DNA of 64,000 bases, from assembly GCA_013368315.1 (NCBI GenBank), contig JAACJM010000317.1:20727-84726 (forward strand). The letters run 5' to 3'. Source of the DNA: Tetrapyrgos nigripes. Taxonomy: Eukaryota > Basidiomycota > Agaricomycetes > Agaricales > Campanellaceae. Below are positions 53,599 to 63,832 of the stretch, in pieces (the first letter of the stretch is position 1; the number at the start of each line of letters is the position of its first letter). The position numbers and the translations under genes were made by a program. Under the pieces are notes generated by a model, which made no database searches, was not told the DNA's origin, and saw only the letters and a list, made by a program, of their open reading frames with translations.

Positions 53599-54356
53599 GT
53601 AGAGGACTTATGGCAGCAATACATCCACGAAGAGTACTAGTCCGGCGGACGCTATACGGGAATAAGACTTCATATTGTCATTGTCACTGCATAACCAGAA
53701 TGTAGTGATGGTATGGCGACGAAGGCTGGAATGAATGATATTGGCAGAAAATTCAGATGGACTAACCATTGTAAACCCGTTGGATCCATCACGCTGAAGA
53801 CACGACCTGATAGAATTGACGAGAGAGCCATCATAGAGTTATGCGGGAGGAGTGTGACAGTTTCATGTGCACCAAAGCTAGCAGAAGCCATGATGGAATG
53901 ATAATTCTTTTGGGCGCCACTCCCTAAGGTTGGTCGTAAGGAATCTCAAGACGGAGAGTTTCGTTCAACATTGAATGAAATCTACAGGTTGAATTAAGGG
54001 CCCAGGAGAACAAAAATGACCTTCGAAGAACATAGGAGGCGTAAGAAAGTGACTACATTGCACATTGCTGTCGGGTCCAATTGTCAGATGCCAAATTCTT
54101 CATTGCCAGAAAGAACGCTTACCAATGGAGGGCCTTGAATGCAGAGACTTCTGTAAGAGGTATTGACCAATCAATCAGGCTGGAGCTGACATCAGTAGGC
54201 GTCAAGCTTGTATACTCTTGTACGTTGGGCCAGTTAAGAAGACTCTTGATTTGAATATCAAGCCCGTCACGATCCTGATCAGCTGAGAATTTCCGAGGAC
54301 ATGCTTCCATTTGAACATATAGATGTAATTCAAGAGAACAACGAGCCAGCAAAACT
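53599..54356. other. Spacer with unassigned minus-strand frames
   Basis: Minus-strand frames SASFGAHETVTLLPHNSMM (about 53890-53820) and SLIDWSIPLTEVSAFKALHW (about 54180-54119, ending at a GT donor) look coding-like but do not join in phase as read. They may be pieces of a decayed gene. I cannot name it. Confidence 0.3.
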
Positions 54357-54876
54357 TCCGATGCAAGTTAGGAGTTACTGTGGCTGTGCCGAATTTCTTG
54401 GTCTCACACGAACGCTTGTTCTCCACTTCACCAGCATCGTTACTTCGGAAGGTCCTCATTATCATTTTGGCCCAAAACTTCAAGTTTAATCAACTCTCTT
54501 CGAGTCACACATATAGTTCCAAGAATACAGCCAGGCGGACTTGCTTTCGAGATGTCCAAGTCTTCCGAGCTAATCACGGACTATGTTTACTGAGGTACAC
54601 CAAGAGCCTGGTCTGTGGTCTCAGGCAGGAACTTCCGAGGAAATGAATCTTCCTCATCGATAGGATTCGGAAGTCGGACGAGGGGAGGGTTTAGTAGACA
54701 TGTCCGGTCTTGTGCGGTGCGCCAAATGCATTCTATCCTTAAGCTTGTCTCTGTCTGTATCTCACGTCACACCTTCACAGAAGCCTATAGACTGTCCTAG
54801 ATCCGTTCCAAAATCAGTCTCATTGCTAGGGACCAGACGTCTCGATATGATATCTCTTCCTTGGGCAATGGCAATT
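54357..54876 (+). repeat. Dispersed direct repeat, copy 1
   Basis: From gatgcaagttaggagtta to ttgggcaatg this is about 95 percent the same as 57922-58453 by eye, with small indels. It ends just before the start of the small gene at 54893, whose original 5' exons it replaces. Confidence 0.8.
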
Positions 54877-54892
54877 TGATCCTCAGGACCAA

Positions 54893-55234
54893 TTGATGGC
54901 GGACCCCTGCGACAAACTCGAAATAGCGTTCACTTTGGACGACGTCGTAGCAGCCGCCGGGGATGTCAAATGCAACTTTTATGGTACACGCGATCCGGAG
55001 ACAGGATGGGATAAGTACCTTCTCATTATTCGCGAAGATTTGGGAAATTTTGTCGAGGTAGACGGAGTCCTGCAACCAGGCTGTGAGATACAGGATCCAT
55101 ATGTCGAGAAGATTGGCGAGGACTTACTGAAGGCTGCAAGTGCGTACATTTCAAACTTCAGACCTGTCTGCGGCTCACAAATCCATTTTTTAGACATCGA
55201 GCATGAGCCCTTTGTCACCGTTTTCCTATATTAA
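54893..55234 (+). CDS. Small unknown protein, 5'-replaced paralogue
   Basis: The exon MADPCDKLEIAFTLDDVVAAAGDVKCNF, YLLIIREDLGNFVEVDGVLQPGCEI, EDLLKAA splices (GT at about 55140, AG about 55193) to IEHEPFVTVFLY, stop at 55232-55234. It is about 65 percent identical by eye to the protein of the gene at 55952-56506. The first two exons of that paralogue are absent here, replaced by the dispersed repeat. The ATG at 54893 is the first in frame. No domain is recognised. It may be a truncated copy. Confidence 0.5.
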   Translation: MMADPCDKLEIAFTLDDVVAAAGDVKCNFYGTRDPETGWDKYLLIIREDLGNFVEVDGVLQPGCEIQDPYVEKIGEDLLKAASAYISNFRPVCGSQIHFLDIEHEPFVTVFLY

Positions 55235-55951
55235 TAACCACACACTTTGGATTTCCTTCCTCTTCTCCTTCTCCTTCCATCCTCAAATCCTAGTCTTCCC
55301 AGAATCCAAAAGCCTTACATAGATCAGAAGTCAACGTCAACCTCAGTTAGTACCTAGTACTAGCCATGACACATCAACGCAGCATCGTCGGCCTTTGAGG
55401 CCAGTGGTCTACGTGACGACCCATTTATGCGAGACGGGTTCCTCTGTTGTCTCCATCTGTTCCGGTGATATATATAAGGAGAAGAATGGCAAGAAGAAAC
55501 AAAGGACATGCTTCAGGCCGATATCTTTGGTTTGGGAGATAAATCGAAAATTCTACAAACTAGACTCGAAAGGGATTGTATTTAAGTTTTAGATGCATTA
55601 GGATTTGGAGGGATGAAGGGGAACTCCATGTTAAAAAAGATGATTTTCGAGGAAGGGCAGGGAAATTGGGCGCGGGAGACCGGCCCGGTGACCGCACCTC
55701 TCTTCTCATTCATTTCGTTGCCTCCTTCTACTATTTCATCTAAGAAATGGTACTACCATGTCTCGGAGCTTAGGTATAGAGGATGGATGTACAGTAGACC
55801 TGTCTGTCGACGCAGACGAGGCTTCGTCGAGCTCTCTACCTACCGTGGGAAGTCCACTTTTCCAGTCACAGATTTCTGGCGGGGGTTGGGCGGGGGTTGC
55901 CTAGGACCATAAACCGCGAAATGACTTGTCAGGTCAGCACATTCTACTACG
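55235..55951. other. Spacer between paralogues
   Basis: No gene is recognised. A TATA-like ggtgatatatataagg lies at about 55464-55480 but is nearly 500 bp from the next start. Confidence 0.4.
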
Positions 55952-56506
55952 ATGGCATCTCTCACACAGTGAGTTCAGCTTTCTTGATAACTTCTCTCTC
56001 TCTACTGATCCGTTATCATAGAACAGCCCCTACCGTCTCCTCTGATCTTCCCAAACAGTAAACGCGCTGCTTTACCAAACGTTACGGCGGCTTTCCCATC
56101 ACGCATAGAACTGCTCTTGAGTGGGCCAACCGTGTACGCGCCAATCAACCTTGGCGCAAGTGCAAGGTATTGACTGCCGAAACGCGTCACAAACTCGAGA
56201 TAGCCTTAACGTTGGACGACGTCATAGAAGCCGCCGGGGGTGTCAAGTGCAACTTTCACGATCCACGCCATCCGCTGACAGGATGTGACAAGTACCTCGT
56301 TATAATTCGAGAAGATTGGGGAAGCTTTGTTGAGGTAGATGGGGTGATGGAACCAGGCTGTGAGATCAAGGATCCATATGCCGAGCAGGTTGGCGAGAAG
56401 TTGTTGAAGGCTGCAGGTGCGTGCATTCGAAGTTGAAACTTGTATGCGTCTCACAAATCCATTTTCAGGTGTCGAGCATGAGTCCTTTGTCACCATTTTC
56501 CTATAA
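55952..56506 (+). CDS. Small unknown protein, about 130 aa
   Basis: Four short exons join in phase: MASLTQ / TAPTVSSDLPKQ / TALEWANRVRANQPWRKCK, VLTAETRHKLEIALTLDDV, IEAAGGVKCNF, DKYLVIIREDWGSFVEVDGVMEPGCEI, GEKLLKAAG / VEHESFVTIFL, stop TAA at 56504-56506. All introns are GT-AG, 45-75 bp. It is soluble and acidic, without signal peptide or membrane segment. The family is not recognised. In-phase splicing and a diverged paralogue at 54893 that keeps the reading frame support a real gene. Confidence 0.6.
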
Positions 56507-56744
56507 CCGCGAGCGTTGGGTTTCCTTCCTCCCCTCCTCGAATCTTAGTCGTGCCGCCTGCTTTCCAACAACTCGCAATGTATAACTATATGTAAGCTGT
56601 CCATATGATATCGCTATGCTGTGGTCAATACAATACATCATTTACTTCATTACTTCTCGTCAACTCCAATTTTGCACCCTTCTTGCCCATTTCCACCAAG
56701 TAGACATCACAAAGGTATCACGGCACGGGCATACGCGATCAGTC
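56507..56744. other. Convergent spacer
   Basis: This is the 3' flank of two convergent genes. Nothing else is seen. Confidence 0.4.
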
Positions 56745-57781
56745 TCACGGGAGCCACCAATCCATAGTGTTGATTAGCTGGTGGAGTGACAGTTCGCGGT
56801 TGACCAAGACTAACAACAGCTGTGCCAACCTAAAGTCGTCCATCAATTGAGAAAAAATGCCCAGCGTCGCAATGAAAGAAACACTCACCGAGTTAAAAGC
56901 ATTCAACAACGTACTCGCCGCATCTACACGGATATCATTGGTTCCCTGCTTGACGAAAGCAGATACATCCACAACAGGGTTCGTAGGATCTGTCGTTGGA
57001 ATCTGTACGCCATTAATCCAAGCCTTAACCGTATGGAACACTTCCCCAAACTCCAACTGTACCCCGACTCCGCCATTCCCAGCTTGATCCCACTCAAAGG
57101 TGGTCATATGCATTCCAACGCCAGAAATGTTTGCCAGACCCTCGAGTTGATCCCACGGAACGAGTCCTTGAGTAAGGTTGATAGGGGACATTGGGACTAG
57201 GACAGACTGGCTCTTATTCGGGCTTAAATGAGTAGGAAGTGTCCATGCGGTGATGTTAAGCTGCCAGCCGTCGAGTTCCCTTGGAGTCTCCCCACTCAAC
57301 GAGACAGTGACGGTCTGGGTTGTCCCGTTCGAGAAAGTGATCCGTGTATCGTATATATGGAATGTATTCGGTTGTCTGCCTAGGGGAGACTACGTGCATC
57401 GCCGTCTTGGAAAGATCGCAACTCGGCATTGTCAGAGGAACCAACACCCATGGCACCTTCGCCTACAACAGTCAAATGAGTCGACGGTGCAGATACGCCT
57501 TCAAATGAGGAAAGCGTCGTGACGGTGAATAGGGCCGTCTGTGCCGGGGCGAGAGATACGGAAGGGATGGTGATTGTTCCGTTTTCGCCGACAGTATACA
57601 CCACGACAGGATTAACCTTTCCAGTCCATGGGAGGATAAACGGTGTTCCATCGAAGCCTGAGTTCAACGTCAAGGTGAAATTTATTCGGCCCAGGAGGCT
57701 GTAAGTACCTGTACACGCGCCACATTCTGGATAACTTGTAAAGGGCTCTACAGCCTGCGCCGCCTGGACATCATCATACAT
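56745..57781 (-). pseudogene. C-terminal part of a secreted glycosidase-like protein
   Basis: The minus-strand exon 57781-about 57390 reads VEPFTSYPECGACTGTYSLLG, FILPWTGKVNPVVVYTVGENG, IPSVSLAPAQTALFTV. It splices near 57370 to TRITFSNGTTQTVTVSLSG, ELDGWQLNITAWTLP, LVPWDQLEGLANISGVGMHMTTFEW, FHTVKAWINGVQIPTTDP, VDVSAFVKQGTNDIRVD and LLNAFNSV. The beta-sandwich pattern with AWINGVQ, DVS-FVKQG-N-I-V and T-LLN is that of galactose-binding-like C-domains in large fungal glycosidases (GH2/GH106-like). No catalytic part exists upstream; the sequence instead meets the dispersed repeat at 57922. It is likely a 5'-truncated gene. Confidence 0.5.
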
Positions 57782-57921
57782 CCTTTAAGCGGCTTACATT
57801 CTGTATTGCCGTGTCCATTAGCTACAGTATGTAAAAGTCCTGTATCACGAAGTCAATCATTTCCAGGCCTGGGGGACCAAATCAGGCCTGAGTCGGTACC
57901 TGGGCTTTTGCTGATGAAAAT

Positions 57922-58453
57922 CCCGATGCAAGTTAGGAGTTAATGTGGCTGTGCCGAATTTCTTCAAGTTGGTTTCAAACTAACGCTTGCTCTCCACTTC
58001 ACCAGCATCGCTACTTCGGAAGGTCCTCATTATCATTTTGGCCCAAAAATTCAAGTTTAATCATCTCTCTTCTTCGAGTCACACATAGTTCCAAGAAAAT
58101 CAGGGGGACTTGCTTTCGAGATATGAATCCAAGTCTTCCGAGCTAATCACGGACTACGTTTACTGAGGTAAGTATACCAAGAGCCTGGTCTGTGGCCTCA
58201 GGCAGGAACTTCCCAGGAGATGAGTCTTCCTTATCGATAAGATTCGGAAGTCGGACGAGGGGAGGGTTTAGTAGACATGTACGGTCTTGTGCGGTGCGCC
58301 AAATGCATTCTATCCTTAAGCTTGTCTCTGTCTGTATCTCACGTCACACCTTCACAGAAGCCTATAGACTGTCCTAGATCCGTTCCAAAATCAGTTTCAT
58401 TGCTAGGGATCAGACGTCTCGATATGATATCTCTTCCTTGGGCAATGCTAATT
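57922..58453 (+). repeat. Dispersed direct repeat, copy 2
   Basis: Partner of 54357-54876, same orientation, 3.57 kb away. It cuts off the glycosidase-like fragment on its left. It has no clear terminal repeats, so it may be a duplication product rather than an element. Confidence 0.8.
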
Positions 58454-58835
58454 TACAGCACCTACTAAGCACTGCCGGGTTGTCTTTCAACTTCGTTCCT
58501 CCACGCAATCCATCATTGCATTTGCAAGTTGTTCGCAAGCACAAGCACCGTCAAACAGACTGCACCGGTACCCAGACTGCAGGTCATTGCACCTCACCTG
58601 CGCAGCATACTGCATGCAGGTGTAACCGTGTATGGAAACATGGAAGCACACGCGTACACCGTGACCTAGCCGCAACGTTGAACCTCTGGAGATACACGCG
58701 CATGCGCATACAACGTGTCAACAGGACCATTCCCCAGTGCCTGTTTAAGACCTTCAAGCTTCACTCTACCATTCCATACCACACCGCACCATACCAATCC
58801 TATCAAATCCTAAGCATCCTACAAATCATTTTCTG
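58454..58835. other. 5' flank of Cys-motif gene
   Basis: Non-coding, with pyrimidine-rich tracts and a cctatcaaatcctaagcatcct stretch before the ATG at 58836. Confidence 0.4.
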
Positions 58836-59787
58836 ATGGCTACGTTACATCAACGTCCGACGTATAGTCATAACCAGAATCAGAATCAAACTCAGAACCA
58901 GGCACAAGGCAATTTGTGTAATGTGCGTTCGGTGTCTTACTACATACCTTTCTTCGCGTCTATCTGCCCAGCCCTTCCCTCTCCCATTTATTCTCTCCTT
59001 TTCCTTATTACTGGTCTCGCCTAATCTATTTTTCTTCACCATTCAGTTTTGCCACAAATGGCCCAAGAACCCAGGACACAACTTTTGCTCCAAGACATGC
59101 GCGAGCCGTGGCACTCAGGGTGCTACCGGTCTCAATAATCCTTCCAACGGTACTGGTAACATGAACAATAACAACAACAACGGGAATAGCTACCCAAACC
59201 CAAACCCAAGAAGCAATCCGACTCCGATGACAGCGACCACGACCACGACTACAAACAATCCTAATGCTCATGGCATTGGACATGCGAATAACGCCGGTAC
59301 CAATGGGGTACCCAACGGCAGTAATGGCAATGCCAACAGGGGTCATAACTCTGGCAACACTAATGCTAATAACAATAATACCAATGGCAATCTATGCAAC
59401 GTGAGTAGCCGTTCCCTGTTCTTTCTACTTACCTGGTACTCAACTGCACACCTCTATTATTCCTACCCTTCATCCTCGGTGTCTCATTTCCGTTAACCTC
59501 ATTTCACGGTCTTCATGGTCAACTGGCAACTGGTCTTCCTCGCCTTCTTCGACATGCAACATCCATCATCCATAATCCCTCACCCAATCCCATTAACCCA
59601 TCGCCGAATCCAATAGTTCTGCCGCAAAAAGCCTAAACTCCCTCCACATGGTTTTTGCGGTAAAACTTGTGCCACGAACGCGGGTGCGGGTGCTGCGCCG
59701 CCGCCTTATCAGGCTACGGCTACGGCTATGGGTACGGGTATGGGTCAGACTACACAAGCGCAGACGCAGACGCAGACGCGGGGTCGG

Positions 59788-59819
<32 letters not shown>

Positions 59820-60687
59820 ACCCCGGAACAACTTCAATCATAGAAATGGGAATGGGAATGGGAACAACGCTGGTAGCACTGCTGGTGCTGGTGGTCCTGG
59901 TGCTGGTGCTACGGCACCGATTGACCCAGTTGAGATAGCTAGTAAGTGGTACTCTTTACTTACTCTTTGCACCTTTTCTTGGCTCACGATTCGGACTACT
60001 CGTTATTACTCGTTATTTACGTATTCTATATTCAGAGATGGTCGTCGACCAAATTCCCTATCTGAAGACATTCATCCCTCAGAATAGCCCTTTGCTGAAT
60101 GGCGCTTTGATGAATCCGACTACTGCCAACCTCAATCTTCAAGGTGCCAATGGTGGTGTTGTCGTTCCTGGTATTCCCGGTACTGGTACTAGTACCACTG
60201 CTGCAGGCGCTGGGACTGCTACCTTACATGTTGTTCAAGTTGGAGATGATGATACAGATTCGGAAGTCGAGGAGTGTGCACTTGCTGGGTGTACAAATTC
60301 GAGATATGTCGATGCGAATGGGGTTGAGAGCTCTTATTGTTCGCAGAGGCATCGTCAGTGAGTCTATGCTCTCTTTTCTTTCCTTACTTTCTTTTCCTCT
60401 TCCTCTTCCTCGTCTCCAAGCTGGAGAGTAGCATCGTACTCATCCTTTTTCTTTTTCTTTTTTTATGTTTTTGGATAATCAGGCAAGCAGTCGCCTCGGG
60501 AACCATCGACCCCTGTATCTTTTGTGGGGTAAATCCTCAGAGTGATGGGGATTACTTTTGCTCTAGAGAATGTAGAGAAGAGGCTCTGGATAAGGCGAAA
60601 GCGGGTGGCCATGGTGGGAACGGTGGTGGTGGTGCTGGAGATGACGAAGTTCAGGGACTCGGAAAGGGAGGCGACTTGAAGCAGTGA
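58836..60687 (+). CDS. Low-complexity protein with four Cys motifs
   Basis: Exons 58836-58922, 59047-59400, 59617-59941, 60036-60358 and 60483-60687 join in phase. Two nearly equal motifs each span a splice site: LCNFCHKWPKNPGHNFCSKTCA and LCNFCRKKPKLPPHGFCGKTCA (CxxC-x11-CxxxC). Two further ones follow: ECALAGCTNSRYV-YCSQRHR and PCIFCGVNPQSDGDYFCSREC. Each could bind one zinc as a treble-clef or ribbon. They are separated by Asn/Gly/Thr/Gln-rich low-complexity linkers (NNNNNNGNSYPNPNP, GQGQGQGQGQGP) and one ordered block AKMVVDQIPYLKTFIP, with a Gly-rich, acidic tail. I do not know a named family. RNA or protein binding is inference. Confidence 0.7.
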
Positions 60688-60735
60688 AGAGTCATGATTA
60701 GGACGACTGGGTCGAGCGCATCACGAACTACTCAG

Positions 60736-60762
60736 AGAGTAGAGTAGAGTAGAGTAGAGTAG
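60736..60762. repeat. AGAGT microsatellite
   Basis: Five to six perfect AGAGT units lie in the 3' flank of the Cys-motif gene. Confidence 0.85.
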
Positions 60763-60864
60763 GTGACCCGGAGAAATGATTATTTATTGGGCTATGTTGA
60801 AGAGAATGTGAAGGATTAGATGACATGTATGTAGGCGATGAGTTATGAGAACTATGTACTTTTG

Positions 60865-61138
60865 AAAAAGAAAAGGAGAAAAAGTGCAGGGTGTCGAGTA
60901 ATTATGAATAAGAACAAAATAAAAAAGAGGAGAAAGGTGCAGGGTGTCAAGTAATTATGAATAAGAACAACTAAAAAAGAGAAGGAGAAAGGTGCTGGGC
61001 GTCAAGTAATTATGAATAAGAACAAAATAAAAAGATGGAGAAAGGTACAGGGTGTCAAGTAATTATGAATAAGAACAAATAAAAAAAGAGAAGGAGAAAG
61101 GTGCAGGGTGTCAAGTAATTACGAATAAGAACAAAATA
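60865..61138. repeat. Minisatellite, about 54 bp unit, 5 copies
   Basis: Five units share a gaaaggtgcagggtgtcaag core, then taattatgaataagaacaaaa, with an A-rich spacer of variable length. Units differ by a few substitutions (gtgctgggcg, ggtacaggg, aattacg). It is non-coding and lies between convergent gene ends. Confidence 0.85.
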
Positions 61139-61380
61139 GAGCAAAGGCAATGAGCATGCAAAGTCCGGGTATCAAACGCAATCAAGTTGGAAAAAAGACA
61201 GACAGTGGCATAGACTTGCAATTGAGCGTCAATGAAATCAGTGCCGGTGACTGTGAAGGTGGATGTGGTGAGGAAAAGGAATCTTGGCCATGACGCGATG
61301 AATGGTGTCTGTTGGGACGAGGGACAAGGAAAGGGAAAGGCGATGATCATTTATGAGCGTTTGTGAAATGACACGAGGAT

Positions 61381-62306
61381 CAACGGAACAGTTTAAGCGC
61401 ACCATAGATCGGGCTAGTAGGCGCAGACTTGGAACGGCAAGGACAGGCGTGCATGGCAAGTTGCGAACGCGTGTCGAAACCAGAATCGCAGTCGTTGCAT
61501 CTGTACATTCTAGAGCTGGAAGGACGAGGAGAGTTAATAAACCACACAACTCGGAGAGGCTACACTGGACTCACGTTGCTGTTGGTAGGTCAACGCCTAC
61601 GTCATGAAGATGAAGGTGGTAGGTTAAAGCCGTCACTGTTGGAAGGGTGTCGTTACAGCCTTCACGAGGGCAAACAAGAACCTCATGTGTGTGTTGTTCG
61701 TGTTGAGAGCGACGTAATTCGGCTTCAGCTTCTGCGCGCTAGGATAAGAGAAAGTTAGAAAGGAAGACGACGACGAGGCCACTGAATACGCACGTAGTTA
61801 CGCAGAACGTCCACCTGGGATTGTCTGAACAAAAGTCTTGGTTCCAACTTAGGACGAGGCGCAAGACACCACTCGACTGACTCTCCTTCTTCTACAGTCA
61901 CATAATCCTCGTCGAAAGTTGAAGTCGATTCCGTGGTGGTGATTGGAGACGGGTCCGACGACGTCAATGAAGACGCAGTAGCGAGGCTGGAACAAGATTC
62001 AGTGTGGAGGAGTGGAATGCCGTTGCGGAACCGATTGGCGATCTCTTGAGAGGGCGTCAAACCAGACTTGGTAACCCTAGGAGGTTTGGGAGGTTGGAGG
62101 GGAATCACGGCGTTAAACTCCCAAGTGCTGAATTCCTCATCCTCATCGTCCGTCCCGCCCTCAGCGTAGACATCAAATGACGGAGGAAAAATCACGCCCA
62201 TGCGTCTAGGGCTGGCTGCCCAAGCCAGGTGGGCTTCCTGGATAATAGCGTCCTGTCGTTCAATCAAGTCTTGGACAATAGTGCTGGCGGGAGAGCGGAC
62301 GGCCAT
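61381..62306 (-). CDS. C2H2-type zinc-finger protein
   Basis: Start MAVRSPASTIVQDLIERQDA at 62306 was chosen because a TATA box lies about 90 bp upstream. An upstream in-frame ATG at 62393 would place the start almost on it. A long first exon with acidic and Ser/Thr-rich parts runs to VDVLRNY. It splices to RAEAEAELRRSQHEQHTHE, with CPREGCNDTLPTVTALTYHLHLH (C-x4-C-x12-H-x3-H-like finger), and then, after another GT-AG intron, to RMYRCNDCDSGFDTRSQLAMHAC, a second finger with a terminal Cys. Stop TGA at 61383-61381. All joins are in phase. A nuclear DNA- or RNA-binding role is inference. Confidence 0.68.
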
Positions 62307-62395
62307 AATGGAAGATAGTGCGGGGAGAAAGTGGTGAGAGTAGAAAAGGTAGGTTGAGGACAACAGACCTGGGGTGTGAACCAGGGCTCGCAAGG

Positions 62396-62403
62396 CTTAT
62401 ATA
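62396..62403 (-). promoter_or_regulatory. TATA box of zinc-finger gene
   Basis: TATATAAG on the minus strand, followed by gccttgcgagccc. It is the best core promoter match near this gene. Confidence 0.5.
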
Positions 62404-62433
62404 CTAGAATCAGGAAGTTGCGCTTTGACGTCT

Positions 62434-62909
62434 CAATCCAGTAGGCCATTGTTGAACAAAACGAGGCCACAATTGCCGGGAACAAGCGCAAGGGCGCCTG
62501 AACCAATATTGCGAATAGGATTCCCGAGGTATACGATCAGTCCATACACATTGCGAACGCCATTAGCCTTGAGGAGGATGTGAGTCTTCCAGTGAGTGCA
62601 AGAAATCCAAGTAGTAGACCCGAGAGTGGGCGAAACTTGCGGAAAGTTGCCTATTTGGGACTTGGACACAATTCCATTTGTTCTCCAAAGAAGGCAAGAT
62701 ATCGGCAGTGCCATGAGGCTGGCCTTTGTCCCAGATATGTCCACAATGGGCCTCCAAATGACGACGTTGGGACCAGGATGTGCTCGTCGTCGTCACGGCC
62801 CACGGGTGGTTGTCGACTAGCCGACTCCGTCACGTGTGATTTTCACGTCTCTTTCAACGATGTTCGACGCTGTGCCCAGACTCACCGCTCTCGACTCTGA
62901 CCTTCCCGG
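62434..62909. other. Divergent spacer, unassigned frames
   Basis: Minus-strand frames of 77 and 103 codons (62563-62796, 62433-62744) overlap without a clear protein family. They may be part of an unrecognised small gene. The region also holds the promoters of the divergent neighbours. Confidence 0.3.
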
Positions 62910-63832
62910 ATGTCTATCTTTGCTGGTATATGCACAAGAGGACTGCTAGCGCCCAAACCAGCGTTTAGCTGCTCAAGACGGTCCTTGCAGTCAGGGGTTG
63001 CTCCAGCGTATCCTGGTCACATACCTCTTACACGTTTTGAGAATGCATTCTTGGCCGTCGGGTCTGGCTTAATGTCGCTTGCAGACCCCTACAGGGGAGG
63101 TGAGCACTCATTAATTGTGCTGCCACCACGATCAGAGCACATGCTGACATTGCTGTGTAGATATGATATCGGCACTTGGAGAAACCACCGCTGGACCTGC
63201 CTGCCCAGACTACGGGACATTATGCTACACAGCTCGGAGGGACGGAGGATTTTGAAACAGCGACCGCGCATCAACACGAAGACAGTAGACCTTGACGCTC
63301 TCGCAAAGCTACCTGAAGGAACTTTTGGTCGGACATACGTTAACTGGCTTGAAAGAACCGGAGTCACGCCTGATACACGAGAACCGGTAAGTAGCATCGC
63401 CGATTCTCCTAGGTAACTGCAACTGAGGTAAATCCTTAACTAGGTTCGTTACATTGACGATCCCGAGCTTGCCTATGTCATGCAACGGTATCGTGAATGC
63501 CACGACCTCTACCACACCATTACAAACTTTTCCGTCAACGCGAATCGGAATTAGCGGTCAAGGTTTTCGAGTTCGCGAATCTCGGACTACCTCTCGCTGC
63601 TTTCTCTGCTATATTTGGCCCGCTGGCCATGAGTGCGAAGAAGCGGCATCGGTTGTTTTCGGAGTATGTCCCTTGGGCTTTAAGATGTGGAAGTAGTGCG
63701 CGCTGTTTGATTACGGTCTATTGGGAAGAACGATGGGAGCAGAACGTGGAAGAGATGAAGAAAGAGTTTGGATTATGGGATGCCCCTCCGGCACGATGGC
63801 CTAAGCCCAAGTCGCTGACGAAGCAGAATTGA
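62910..63832 (+). pseudogene. COQ4: COQ4, ubiquinone biosynthesis, two frame breaks
   Basis: COQ4 is a mitochondrial inner-membrane protein of the coenzyme Q complex. The start MSIFAGICTRGLLAPKPAFSCSRRSLQS looks like a presequence. Then come [98 protein letters not shown] and the metal motif HDLYH, ending WEERWEQNVEEMKKEFGLW and KSLTKQN. Two single-base losses break this frame: near 63199-63202 (GPA to LPR) and near 63538-63542 (SVN to ESELAVK, otherwise a TAG follows). The rest is conserved, so these may be assembly errors rather than true decay, since the gene is normally single-copy and needed for respiration. Confidence 0.85.

Noticed and set aside
59648..59938. Arg/Val-rich frame (RLRLRLWVRVWVRL)
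   Set aside because: Shifted reading of the GQGQGQ exon of the Cys-motif gene.
60865..61138. Regular repeats that could be mistaken for a CRISPR array
   Set aside because: Units are contiguous diverged tandem copies with A-rich filler, not identical repeats with unique spacers, and the DNA is fungal.
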